From assembly GCA_035476635.1 (NCBI GenBank), contig DATILI010000101.1, positions 1 through 64,000 on the forward strand: DNA of 64,000 bases, in the 5' to 3' direction. The position numbers and the translations under genes were made by a program. Positions 42,320 to 51,109 of this stretch are shown piece by piece. The DNA is from DATILI01 sp035476635 (lineage in GTDB: Bacteria > Pseudomonadota > Gammaproteobacteria > Burkholderiales > Burkholderiaceae_C). How positions within the stretch are numbered: the stretch's first letter is position 1; every line of letters starts with the position of its first letter. A model generated the notes under the pieces. The model had not been told where the DNA came from and made no database searches. It saw nothing but the letters and a program-made list of their open reading frames with translations.

Positions 42320-45300
42320 TCAGGGCCGCTCTGCGGCCTGCGCGGGCGGGAATGCCGCCGCCTGGTAGTTGTCGCGCCCTGTTGCCTTGGCCTGGTAGAG
42401 CATCTCGTCCGCCTGCCGGACCAAGGTCTCGGCCGAGGATGCGCCACCATCGTAGAAAGCCACCCCGATACTGGCCGTGACCTGGACCGCCTGCGCGTCC
42501 AGCAGGAATACCGCCCGCATGGTGCGCACGATCTTGTCGGCCACCATCGCGGCAACCTCGGGCAGCGACAGGTCCTCCATCATCACGATGAACTCGTCTC
42601 CCCCCAGGCGCCCAACGAAATCGGTGGAGCGCACGGTTTGCGTCAGCCGCCCCGCGAAGGCCTTGAGCAGCGCATCGCCGGTTTGATGGCCCAGGCTGTC
42701 GTTGACCTGCTTGAACCGGTCGATGTCCAGGTACATGAGTGCCATCAGCATATGCTCGGCCCGGCTGCGCCCCATGGCTTCGGCCAGCCGAACCTCGAAG
42801 CCCGCGCGGTTGCCAAGCCCGGTCAAGGGGTCGACGCGTGCCAGTTGCACCAGCCGGCGCTCCTCGCGCTTTTGGCGCGTGATGTCGGTGATCACGGCGT
42901 GAAAGCCCACCACCGATGCGCCATCCGCCGCGCGCTGCGGAATGTAGTTGGCCTCAAAGCACGCGTAGCTATCGTGGCTGGTCATCTCGCCCTGAAAGCT
43001 CACCGCTTCGCCCTGCAGCGCCGCCTTGATATGGGGCTGTACGGACCGATAGGCCGATTCGCCCAGCAGTTCCCGCACCGTGCGCCCCTGAATCTCGTGC
43101 AGAGAACGCCCGAAACTGCGCGCATCGGCCAGGTTGTTGAACTGGTAGCGCTCATGGGCGTCGATGTAGGCCACGCGCATGGGCAAGGCGTTGGCCACTG
43201 TCCGCAGCCGGGCTTCGCTTTCCTGCAGGGCGAGCTCCGCGTCGCGATGCTCCGTGACGTCGCTCAGCAGGGTGTAGAGCCCGATGACCTGGCCCTGTTC
43301 GTCATGGTCGGGCACCAGGATCGCCTGCACGTGCCGGCGTACCTTGCCCCTGGTCATCTCGCGCTCGTGGACGACCTGGCGCCCGGCCAGCGCGGCCTGC
43401 ATGTCGGGCTTGATCTGCGCCCACACCTGCTCGCTGTAGAACTCCTGCAGGCCGGTCCCGATCAGCTGGGCCGGATCGACGTCGAACCATTCCTGGAAAG
43501 TCTTGTTGACGAAGCGCAGGTGCAAGTCCCGGTCCAGGTAGGAGATCAGTACCGGAAGGTGGTCGGTGATCATGCGCAGGCGCTCTTCGCTTTGCCGCAG
43601 CGCCAGCTCGGTCTCCTTGGCTGCGGAGATGTCGCGCAGGAGTGCGGAGAAATAGCCGACCTTGCCGTTGCTGTCGCGATGGGCGATCACCATGTGGCTC
43701 ACGGGAAAGCGCCGGTGCTCTGCGTCCCACGCCACGGACTCGCCGACCCAGATGCCATTGGCGACCGCGGTCGGCACGATCTCGTCGCGCAGCCGCACGA
43801 TGGTCTCGGGCGGATTGAAATCGTCCACCTTCGACTGTGCAATGGGCGCATCCGCGGCCAGGCCCGCGCGCAGGCGGGCCGCAGGATTCATGTAGACAAG
43901 ATGGCCCTTGGTGTCGAGCTGCACGACGTAGTCGGTTGTCGCTTCGAAGATCGCCGTGAGCGTGTGCAGGGCCTGTTCCGCGCGCGTGCGCTCGGTGATG
44001 TCCGCCAGCGTGCCAACGTGCCCGGTCAGGCGACCATCGGCCAGGATCGGGCGCATGCGCAGCGACACCAATACCTCGCTGCCGTCGCGCCGGCGCAGCC
44101 TGCGCGTGGTGTGAAAGGGCTTGGCCTCGCGCACGATGCGTTTCCAATCCTGCTGGACTCTCTCCCGATTCGCTTCGGGCAAGAGCGTCAGCCAACCTTC
44201 GGCCGCCTCGGGCCTGGCAAGCCCCTGGATGTCCAGATAGGCATCGTTGACGTAGACCATGCGCCCCTCGGTGTCGCATCGAAACATCCCCAGCGGCGAT
44301 GCATCGGTGACGGCGGCTATCTCCGCGCGCTGGTGCCGCAGCTCGGTCATGAGGGCATCGAATTCGCGGGCCAGGTCGCCTCGCTCGTCGTTGGCATGCA
44401 CGCCCAGCTTGACCGGGCTGTCCGGCGACTGGCGCAGCACGCGGATGGCGTCGTATAGCGCCGCCAGCGGCCGCATCAACCAGGCGGTGCCGGCCCAGAC
44501 CAGGGCGCCGCAGGCCAGGCCGAGCCAGAGCATTTGCAGCAGCAGCGCATGGCGCGCCCTGTCCAGCGGCGCGTAGGCCGCATGCGCGGGAACAACCACG
44601 CGCAACTCCCAATCGACGCTGTGGATCGCTGCACTCGTTGCCAGGTCGCGCGACGTGCCTTCCTGGACGCGGTCGGCGGCCGGCGTTGCCGGTTGCAGCA
44701 AAAGCCTGGGGTCCGGGTGCATGACGTACACCGGGGCCGGGCCCCGGGTGGCGATGACGTAGAAGCCGCCTTTTCCAACACTGGAGCGGCCGAGATCGCC
44801 CAGCACATTGGGGCGACCCAGGTCCAGGCCGGCGCCGACGATGCCGACGAGCTGGCCATCGGCGTTCTTGACGGGCGCGGCCATCAGGATCGCCGGTTGG
44901 CGCGTGCTGCGTGCCAGCAAGGGCGCGGATATCGTCGGCGCGGCCGTGTCCAGGGCGCGCCGGAAATACGGCCGGTCGGCAATATTGAGCGGCTTGTCCA
45001 GCGGCGGATCGTTGGCGAGCACCGTGCCGTCCAGCCCGATCAGGGCGATGCCGTCAAACATCGGGCGCAGATCGCTGTCGGCCAGGAATTTTTGCCGGGC
45101 CGAGGCGTCCGAGAAGGCCGGCCCATCGGCGCGCTGCGCCGCGCGAGCCAGCAGGCCCAGGTGCATCCCGAGCTTGTAGTCGACGTCGGCCGCCGCAATG
45201 GCGGTCAGCGCCTGCTGCTGCTCGCGCATCAGGCTCACGTACTCGTTGGACAACTGGCGGTATTGCCATAGCCCGGTGGCGCCGAGAAGGACGAGCACCA

Positions 45301-45346
45301 GGGACGTGGTGAGCAAGGCAGTTTTTGTTCGGAGCGTGAGCCGCAC
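42320..45346 (-). CDS. Large Cache-HAMP-multi-PAS diguanylate cyclase
   Basis: 1008-residue membrane sensor. An N-terminal helix (about 8-28) and a second near residue 275 flank a periplasmic Cache-type domain (MFDGIALIGLDGTVLAND, DRPYFRRAL). Then HAMP, four PAS domains (about 345-830) and GGDEF. The cyclase motif is intact (RLGGDEFIVMM) with an RxxD inhibitory site (RSTD) five residues before it. It should respond to small extracellular ligands and make c-di-GMP. No phosphodiesterase domain is attached. Confidence 0.92.
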   Translation of the reverse strand: MRLTLRTKTALLTTSLVLVLLGATGLWQYRQLSNEYVSLMREQQQALTAIAAADVDYKLGMHLGLLARAAQRADGPAFSDASARQKFLADSDLRPMFDGIALIGLDGTVLANDPPLDKPLNIADRPYFRRALDTAAPTISAPLLARSTRQPAILMAAPVKNADGQLVGIVGAGLDLGRPNVLGDLGRSSVGKGGFYVIATRGPAPVYVMHPDPRLLLQPATPAADRVQEGTSRDLATSAAIHSVDWELRVVVPAHAAYAPLDRARHALLLQMLWLGLACGALVWAGTAWLMRPLAALYDAIRVLRQSPDSPVKLGVHANDERGDLAREFDALMTELRHQRAEIAAVTDASPLGMFRCDTEGRMVYVNDAYLDIQGLARPEAAEGWLTLLPEANRERVQQDWKRIVREAKPFHTTRRLRRRDGSEVLVSLRMRPILADGRLTGHVGTLADITERTRAEQALHTLTAIFEATTDYVVQLDTKGHLVYMNPAARLRAGLAADAPIAQSKVDDFNPPETIVRLRDEIVPTAVANGIWVGESVAWDAEHRRFPVSHMVIAHRDSNGKVGYFSALLRDISAAKETELALRQSEERLRMITDHLPVLISYLDRDLHLRFVNKTFQEWFDVDPAQLIGTGLQEFYSEQVWAQIKPDMQAALAGRQVVHEREMTRGKVRRHVQAILVPDHDEQGQVIGLYTLLSDVTEHRDAELALQESEARLRTVANALPMRVAYIDAHERYQFNNLADARSFGRSLHEIQGRTVRELLGESAYRSVQPHIKAALQGEAVSFQGEMTSHDSYACFEANYIPQRAADGASVVGFHAVITDITRQKREERRLVQLARVDPLTGLGNRAGFEVRLAEAMGRSRAEHMLMALMYLDIDRFKQVNDSLGHQTGDALLKAFAGRLTQTVRSTDFVGRLGGDEFIVMMEDLSLPEVAAMVADKIVRTMRAVFLLDAQAVQVTASIGVAFYDGGASSAETLVRQADEMLYQAKATGRDNYQAAAFPPAQAAERP
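42324..42338 (+). terminator. Short hairpin after the thiolase gene
   Basis: GGCCGC (42324-42329) and GCGGCC (42333-42338) form a 6-bp stem with a TCT loop, 14 bases after the thiolase stop and inside the last codons of the opposite gene. No T-run follows. Confidence 0.35.
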
Positions 45347-45387
45347 GGCAGGCCTTTCAGTCTCGAGGCCTACTCTACCCGGTCGGG

Positions 45388-46425
45388 CTAGATTCGCGCC
45401 CGGATTTCTTCTGCCAATGCGATGACCGTTAGCGGGGCGCAGCCCTCGGCCTGGTTGCTGACCGTGACGTAGGCGTTCTGGCCGGCGCCCGTGGTGCCCG
45501 CCACCACGCGGGCCAGGGCGGCCCGGGTTTCGGGGTCCGGGTCGACCAGGCGGTCGAACGGCTGGTACTGCCCGCCGGCTTCTTCATAGCCGTACGCACC
45601 ATGTTTGCGATTCAGGTTCCAGCGGCATACCAGCGGCCCCGGCCAGAGTGCGCGCAGCATCGGCAATTGCTCGGCCACAGGTGGCATCTTCGCGTGCACG
45701 CCCAGGCAGTAGGTCGCGCCGGCCTCGCGCAGCACGGCCGCGAACGCGCGCGTGAGGAAGGCGGGATCGCGCACCTCGACGGCCACCACGGCATCCGGCG
45801 CGGTGCCGTGCAAGGGCGGCAGCGCCCGCAGCATCGCGCCCAGGCGCGCCAGCACCTCGGGCAAGCGCGCCAGCAGTGGCGCCGGCAAAGGGCTGAGCTG
45901 GAACACCAGTGCGCCGATCTTGTGCCCGAGCCCGGCCAGCGCAGGCTGCACGAACTCGCTGATTGCCAGGGCTTCGCTCAGGAACGCCGGATTGGCCTGC
46001 ATGCCGCGCCCGGTCTCGCTGCGCACCATCGCGTCCGTCACCAGGCTGGGTGCCTTGACGACAAAGCGAAAGTCCTGCGGAACCTGATGCGCAAAGCCCG
46101 CGTACTGGCTGGCCGTGAGCGGCCGGTAAAACGCGCGGTCCAGGCTGACGGTGCGGAACAAGGGGTGCTCGGCATACGCGGGAAGACCGTGCTTGGAAAG
46201 GGCGCTTTCTGCGTAATCACCGTCCCACACCAGGCCGCCCCAGCCTGGGTAACTCCAGGATGAGGTGCCCAACCATAGCCGTTCGCCAAGCGTTGCGCGC
46301 AGCGCGTGCAGCGCTGGGTCCTGCACCTGGGGTTGCACCTTGGGGGTGGATTTGGCGGCCCGGGACGGCGCATCGCGCACGGGTCCATCCGGCTCGGAAG
46401 GGATGGCGAAGAGATGATCCTGCAT
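45388..46425 (-). CDS. DUF72 (YecE-like) family protein
   Basis: 345-residue TIM-barrel-like protein of unknown function. Family features are LWLGTSSWSYPGWGGLVW, FRTVSLDRAFYRPL, FRFVVKAP, ALVFQLSPLPA, VAVEVRDPAFL and CRWNLNRKHG. ATG 46425 (MQDHLFAIPSEPD) is preferred; ATG 46452 in frame is possible, and neither has a strong ribosome-binding site. The neighbours give no hint of its job. Confidence 0.85.
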   Translation of the reverse strand: MQDHLFAIPSEPDGPVRDAPSRAAKSTPKVQPQVQDPALHALRATLGERLWLGTSSWSYPGWGGLVWDGDYAESALSKHGLPAYAEHPLFRTVSLDRAFYRPLTASQYAGFAHQVPQDFRFVVKAPSLVTDAMVRSETGRGMQANPAFLSEALAISEFVQPALAGLGHKIGALVFQLSPLPAPLLARLPEVLARLGAMLRALPPLHGTAPDAVVAVEVRDPAFLTRAFAAVLREAGATYCLGVHAKMPPVAEQLPMLRALWPGPLVCRWNLNRKHGAYGYEEAGGQYQPFDRLVDPDPETRAALARVVAGTTGAGQNAYVTVSNQAEGCAPLTVIALAEEIRARI

Positions 46426-46499
46426 CGCGCTTGAGCATATCCGGTCGGGCATGCTGATTTCTTGCTATCCTGTCCTCCTGAAGCGCACACAACCAAGAG

Positions 46500-48296
46500 A
46501 TGCACAGCCCTGTAACGCCAACCCCGCACGCCACGCCAGCGCATGGCAGTGATGGATTGCTGATGTTTGCCGATGAAGAAGCGGATACCGGCAGCGAATT
46601 GGCTTCGGTCTGGCGCCTTCTGGTGGTGGACGACGAGCCCGATGTGCACCGCGCAACGCTGTTTGCCCTGTCCGATGTGAAGATCCTGGGCCGCGACCTG
46701 CAGTTCCTGCATGCCTATTCCGCTGGCGAGGCCGCTGAGCTGCTGCAACGCGAAAAAGACATCGCCGTGGTGCTGCTGGACGTGGTGATGGAGCGGGAAG
46801 ACGCCGGGCTTGCGCTGGTCCGCACCATCCGCGAGGACTTGAAGCTGGCCGACCTGCGCATCATCCTGCGCACGGGCCAGCCCGGCTACGCGCCGGAGAT
46901 CGAGACCATCCACGACTACGACATCAACGACTACAAGACCAAGTCGGAATTGACGCGGACCAAGCTGTTCGCCAGCGTGACTTCATCGCTGCGTGCCTAC
47001 AAGCAGATCCAGGCGCTGGACCAGCTGGCGTTCTACGACCGCCTTTCGCGCCTGCCCAACCGCAACCGGTTTCTCGCGCTGATCGATGAATGCATGGCGC
47101 GCGAGGGCACCAGCGACTTCGTGATCGCGATTGTGGACATCGACGATTTTTCCGAGATCAACGATGCGCTCGGCCACCAGCAGGGCGACCGCTTGCTGCA
47201 GGCCGTGGCGGAGCGGTTGTCCGGCGCGCTCGGCGCCGGCACCACGGTGGCCCGCCTGGGCAGCGATACTTTCGGCGTTCTCGGAACGGAGTTGCAGGTC
47301 AACCCGGATTTGCTGCTGGGCCTGTTCCGCCGGCCGTTCCAGGTGCAGGACGATGTGATGGTCGTCTCGGCAACGGTCGGGTTCAAGCGCCTGACCGACA
47401 GCGGCCATGCAGGCAGGGATTCGCTCAAGGACGCGAACATCGCCTTGAAGCGGGCCAAGAAGACCCGGCGCGGCCAGCACGCTTTCTTCACCGACGAGAT
47501 GGGGGCGGAAATCCGCGAGCGCGTGCGCCTGCTGCAGGGCCTGCGCAGCGCGGTGGACAGCGATCGCCTGTTCATCGTCTACCAGCCGCAGATCAACCTG
47601 GGAACCGGCCAGATGGTCGGCGTCGAAGCCTTGCTGCGCTGGCGCAACCATGACGGCAAGCTGGTGCCGCCGGACCGCTTCATTCCCCTGGCCGAATGGT
47701 CGGGCCTCATCATCAGCATCGGCGACTGGGTGCTGCGCATGGCCTGCCACGAACTGCGGCAGCTCAACACACTGGGGCTGAAGAACCTGCGCATGTCGGT
47801 CAACGTCTCGCAGAATCAGTTTCGCCATCCCGAATTCCTGGACAAACTCGCCGCCGCGCTCGCGGATACGGGCGTGGACCCGGCATTCCTGGAGCTTGAG
47901 ATCACCGAATCGGTGGCCATGGAAGACCCCGACTTCATCATCGACCTGCTGGCGCGCGTGAAGAAGACCGGCGTTTCCATTGCGATCGACGACTTCGGCA
48001 CCGGTTACTCATCCTTGAGCCGGCTGCGCCAGTTGCCGGTGGATCGGCTCAAGATCGACCGTGCCTTCGTCGCCGAACTGAGCCGCTCCGTGGAGAGCGG
48101 GCACATTGCGGCGATGGTGGTTGAATTGGGCCGCAACCTGAACCTGACGGTGATCGCCGAAGGCATCGAGACCGAAGTCGAGGCGCAGGCCCTGCGCGCA
48201 TTGGGCTGCCATGAAGGCCAGGGCTATCTGTATGCCAAACCCATGGAGCCGGCCGACCTGCGGGTCTGGATCAGCGCACGCGAGGGGATTTCCTAA
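46500..48296 (+). CDS. Receiver-GGDEF-EAL response regulator, probable c-di-GMP phosphodiesterase
   Basis: 598 residues. The receiver (about 38-165) has VVDDEPDVHRA and phosphoacceptor D94 (VVLLDVVMERED). The GGDEF motif is degraded to GSDTF and is probably inactive. The EAL domain is complete: VEALLRW, VNVSQNQF, LELEITES, DDFGTGYSSLSRL, KIDRAF and EGIETEVEA. It is nine bases before a histidine kinase gene, its likely partner, giving a phosphorylation-controlled c-di-GMP hydrolase. The start is uncertain: ATG 46500 has a poor ribosome-binding site. Confidence 0.9.
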   Translation: MHSPVTPTPHATPAHGSDGLLMFADEEADTGSELASVWRLLVVDDEPDVHRATLFALSDVKILGRDLQFLHAYSAGEAAELLQREKDIAVVLLDVVMEREDAGLALVRTIREDLKLADLRIILRTGQPGYAPEIETIHDYDINDYKTKSELTRTKLFASVTSSLRAYKQIQALDQLAFYDRLSRLPNRNRFLALIDECMAREGTSDFVIAIVDIDDFSEINDALGHQQGDRLLQAVAERLSGALGAGTTVARLGSDTFGVLGTELQVNPDLLLGLFRRPFQVQDDVMVVSATVGFKRLTDSGHAGRDSLKDANIALKRAKKTRRGQHAFFTDEMGAEIRERVRLLQGLRSAVDSDRLFIVYQPQINLGTGQMVGVEALLRWRNHDGKLVPPDRFIPLAEWSGLIISIGDWVLRMACHELRQLNTLGLKNLRMSVNVSQNQFRHPEFLDKLAAALADTGVDPAFLELEITESVAMEDPDFIIDLLARVKKTGVSIAIDDFGTGYSSLSRLRQLPVDRLKIDRAFVAELSRSVESGHIAAMVVELGRNLNLTVIAEGIETEVEAQALRALGCHEGQGYLYAKPMEPADLRVWISAREGIS

Positions 48297-48305
48297 GTCC
48301 CTTCC

Positions 48306-50174
48306 ATGAATTCTTTTCCGGCTTCACAAAGTTTCCTGGATGACCTGTCGGCGCAGGGCAGGCATCTGTTCCAGCTGGTCGCCACCACCACGGCCGTGGG
48401 GATGCTGGCCTACATCGGGCTCACGTGGCTCCTGGAGGGTGACCCGCGGCGCATGATTGGGCCCGGGGTCGTCCTGCTTGCGGCGGCGCTGGCCCTGGCG
48501 GCCATGCGCGCCGGGCAGGTGCGGCCGGCCTTCAGCATCTTCACCTGGGGCATCTGGGTGGCGGTGACGACGCCGGCGCTGCTCTGGGTCAGCATCGCCA
48601 ACCCCTCGCTCTACGCCTATCCCGCATTGATGGTGCTGGCCGGTTGGCTTCTGGGTGTGCGGCAAGGCTATGCGCTATGCGGTGCTTCGATCCTTGCGAG
48701 CCTGGCGATTGCGCTGCTGCAAGAGCAGGGCGTGACGGGATTGGCCTTGCGCAGGGGCCCGGTGGAGCACTGGATGGCCCTGGCCACCGTGCTCGTGCTC
48801 AGCATGGTGGTACTGCACCGCATCCTCAAGAACCAGAACCGCCAGTCGCAAAAACTCCAGGACCTGAACCGGCAACTGACCGACACCGTGGCATCGCTGA
48901 CGACGCAGGAGGCCGAGCTGCGCCATTCGCAGCATCGCTTCAACCGCCTGGGCAATGCCAGCCCGGCGCCGGTTTCCTTCACCGATCTGGCCACTGGCAA
49001 GCTGATGGACGTCAACCCTGCCTGGGAGCGCACGTTTGGCTGGACGCGCGCCGAAGTGGTGGGGCGCACGCCGCTGGAAATCGGCTTCTGGAGCAGCATG
49101 GAGGAACGCGCCGAGGTGCGTTCGGCGATCGACAGCGAGGGCCGCTTCCTGGGCCGCGAGCTGCGGCTTCAGACCAAGTCCGGCCAGCCCATCGAGATCC
49201 TGCTCGCGGCCGAAATCATCGAGCAGGACGGCCAGGCGCTGGTGATGGCGGTGTTGACCGACGTGACCGAGCGCAAGCGTATCGAGGCCGAAATCCGCAA
49301 GCTCAACGAGGAGCTGGAGTTGCGTGTGGCGCAACGCACCGCCGAGCTCGAACACAGCAACGCTGAGTTGTCGACCGCGCTGCAGACCTTGCGCCATACA
49401 CAGGACGAACTCGTGCAATCGGAAAAGCTCGCCGCGCTCGGCGGCCTGGTGGCTGGCGTGGCGCATGAACTCAACACGCCGGTGGGCAATGCCATGATGG
49501 TGGCCAGCTCGCTGCATGACCGCACGCGCGAGTTCGAGAAGGTGGTGGTTCAGGGCGAGCTGCGCCGCTCGGCGCTGGACCGCTTCGTGGCGGACAGCCT
49601 GGAGGCCACCGAGCTGGTGCAGCGCTCGCTGCACCGGGCGGCCGACCTGGTGCAAAGCTTCAAGCAGGTGGCAGTGGACCAGTCGTCCGAGCGCTGGCGC
49701 CGTTTCCAGTTGCACCTGGTGGTGCATGAAGTCGTCGACACGCTGCGCCCCAACCTGAGGAAGCAGCCGCTGCAAATCGAGATCGACATCCCCAAGGACC
49801 TGATCCTGGACAGCTTCCCCGGGCCGTTGGGGCAGGTCGTGATCAACCTGGTGATGAATTCGGTCAACCACGCGTTCGAAGGGCGCGCGCAAGGCTGCAT
49901 CCGCCTGGTGGGGCGCCGCCTCGATGCGCAACACATCGAGTTGCTGTGCATCGACGACGGGGTGGGAATCCCCCCTGAAGTGCAGAGCCGCATCTTCGAT
50001 CCGTTCTTCACCACCAAGCTGGGCCGCGGCGGCTCCGGCCTGGGCCTGAGCATCGTCTACCAACTGGTGACCCAGGTCCTCGGGGGCCAAGTCACGGTGA
50101 AGTCGACCCCGGGCGTTGGCACGACCTTCACGCTGCGCCTGCCGGTGACCGTGCCCGATGCTGCTCCAGCCTGA
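48306..50174 (+). CDS. Membrane PAS sensor histidine kinase
   Basis: 622 residues. About six N-terminal membrane helices (residues 20-175), a PAS domain (about 215-335), a coiled-coil linker, and a kinase core with phosphoacceptor His in GVAHELNTPVGNAMM, N-box NLVMNSVNHAF, DDGVGIPPEVQSRIFDPF and GSGLGLSIVYQL. The H-box ending LNTPVGN places it in the HisKA-lacking or atypical group seen with c-di-GMP regulators. It is probably the kinase for the receiver-GGDEF-EAL protein encoded nine bases upstream. Confidence 0.9.
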   Translation: MNSFPASQSFLDDLSAQGRHLFQLVATTTAVGMLAYIGLTWLLEGDPRRMIGPGVVLLAAALALAAMRAGQVRPAFSIFTWGIWVAVTTPALLWVSIANPSLYAYPALMVLAGWLLGVRQGYALCGASILASLAIALLQEQGVTGLALRRGPVEHWMALATVLVLSMVVLHRILKNQNRQSQKLQDLNRQLTDTVASLTTQEAELRHSQHRFNRLGNASPAPVSFTDLATGKLMDVNPAWERTFGWTRAEVVGRTPLEIGFWSSMEERAEVRSAIDSEGRFLGRELRLQTKSGQPIEILLAAEIIEQDGQALVMAVLTDVTERKRIEAEIRKLNEELELRVAQRTAELEHSNAELSTALQTLRHTQDELVQSEKLAALGGLVAGVAHELNTPVGNAMMVASSLHDRTREFEKVVVQGELRRSALDRFVADSLEATELVQRSLHRAADLVQSFKQVAVDQSSERWRRFQLHLVVHEVVDTLRPNLRKQPLQIEIDIPKDLILDSFPGPLGQVVINLVMNSVNHAFEGRAQGCIRLVGRRLDAQHIELLCIDDGVGIPPEVQSRIFDPFFTTKLGRGGSGLGLSIVYQLVTQVLGGQVTVKSTPGVGTTFTLRLPVTVPDAAPA

Positions 50175-50201
50175 ATGTGTTTATCTACGGAGGTTGCCGC
50201 C

Positions 50202-50813
50202 ATGTACATGCCGCCCCAGTTCAACGCCAAGGACAAGGCCCACGCCACCGAGCTGATGCGTGGCTACCCTTTTGCCAGCCTGATCTCCAACGATGACAAC
50301 GGCCTGCCCTATGTCACGCACCTGCCGCTGCACCTGCAGGAGGAGGGCGAGCGCCTGGTGCTGCTGGGCCATGTTGCCAAGCCCAATGCCCATTGGCGCT
50401 ACCTGCAGGCGCGGCCGCAGGCGGTGGTGACCTTTCTGGGGCCGCACGCCTATCTTTCGCCCAAGGTCTACCCCGACCTGGCGCGCGTGCCGAGCTGGAA
50501 CTACCTGGCCGTGCATTGCACCGTGCAGGCCACGCTGATCGAGGACCCCCCGGCCAAGGACCGCCTGCTCAAGACGCTGATCGGCGACCACGAGCCGCCT
50601 TATGCCGAGCAGTGGCGTTCCCTGGGCGAGGAGTTCGCGCACAAAATGCTGGCCGGCATCATGGGTTTCGAGTTGCAGGTGACCGGATTGCAATGCAAAC
50701 TCAAGATCAACCAGCACCGCCCCGAATCGCACCTTGCCTTGAAGGCCGCCTATGCGGCGGGCAACGAGAACGAGCGGGCGCTGGGCGAGTGGCTGCAAAA
50801 GCTCGGGTTTTGA
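50202..50813 (+). CDS. FMN-binding PaiB-family protein
   Basis: 203-residue protein starting MYMPPQFNAKDKAHATELM, with YPFASLISNDDNGLPYVTHLPLHL, LLGHVAKPNAHW, SPKVYPDLARVPSWNYLAVH and the C-terminal KLKINQHRPES, the standard PaiB layout (split-barrel flavin-binding fold). PaiB was described as a negative regulator of sporulation and protease genes in Bacillus; in proteobacteria its role is unclear. GGAGG precedes the ATG. Confidence 0.9.
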   Translation: MYMPPQFNAKDKAHATELMRGYPFASLISNDDNGLPYVTHLPLHLQEEGERLVLLGHVAKPNAHWRYLQARPQAVVTFLGPHAYLSPKVYPDLARVPSWNYLAVHCTVQATLIEDPPAKDRLLKTLIGDHEPPYAEQWRSLGEEFAHKMLAGIMGFELQVTGLQCKLKINQHRPESHLALKAAYAAGNENERALGEWLQKLGF

Positions 50814-50834
50814 CTTTTATCGATTGGGGTTGCC

Positions 50835-51083
50835 ATGCGCGTGGTCTTTGGGGTGCTCAGCCTGCTGCTGGTGGTGATGATCGTGGGCGTGCTGGCCAGG
50901 AAGCAGCTCGGCGCGGCGTCAGCACCCATCGCCGCGCCGAAAGCGGCCGGAGTGGATCTGGTGCTGCCTGCGCCCACACCCGGCGCCACGCCGCAGCAGC
51001 AAAGCCAGCAGGTGCAGCAACAGGTCAAGCAGAGCGTCGAGGGCCTGATGCAGCAGGCCCGGCCGATGCCTGAAGACAAGTAG
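50835..51083 (+). CDS. Small membrane-anchored protein of unknown function
   Basis: 82 residues: one N-terminal hydrophobic helix (VVFGVLSLLLVVMIVGVLA), an Ala/Pro-rich linker and a Gln-rich amphipathic tail (QQQSQQVQQQVKQSVEGLMQQ). No known family recognised. It lies 21 bases after the PaiB-like gene and before a hairpin; likely the last gene of that transcript. Confidence 0.65.
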   Translation: MRVVFGVLSLLLVVMIVGVLARKQLGAASAPIAAPKAAGVDLVLPAPTPGATPQQQSQQVQQQVKQSVEGLMQQARPMPEDK

Positions 51084-51085
51084 CC

Positions 51086-51107
51086 CGGCCTGGGGCTCGG
51101 AAGGCCG
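51086..51107. terminator. Hairpin between convergent genes
   Basis: CGGCCT (51086-51091) pairs with AGGCCG (51102-51107) around a 10-base loop, between the small membrane protein gene and the M16 peptidase gene. No T-run; weak evidence. Confidence 0.3.
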
Positions 51108-51109
51108 CT

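Noticed and set aside
42638..44458. 606-codon open frame on the plus strand
   Set aside because: Shadow of the large Cache-PAS-GGDEF gene.
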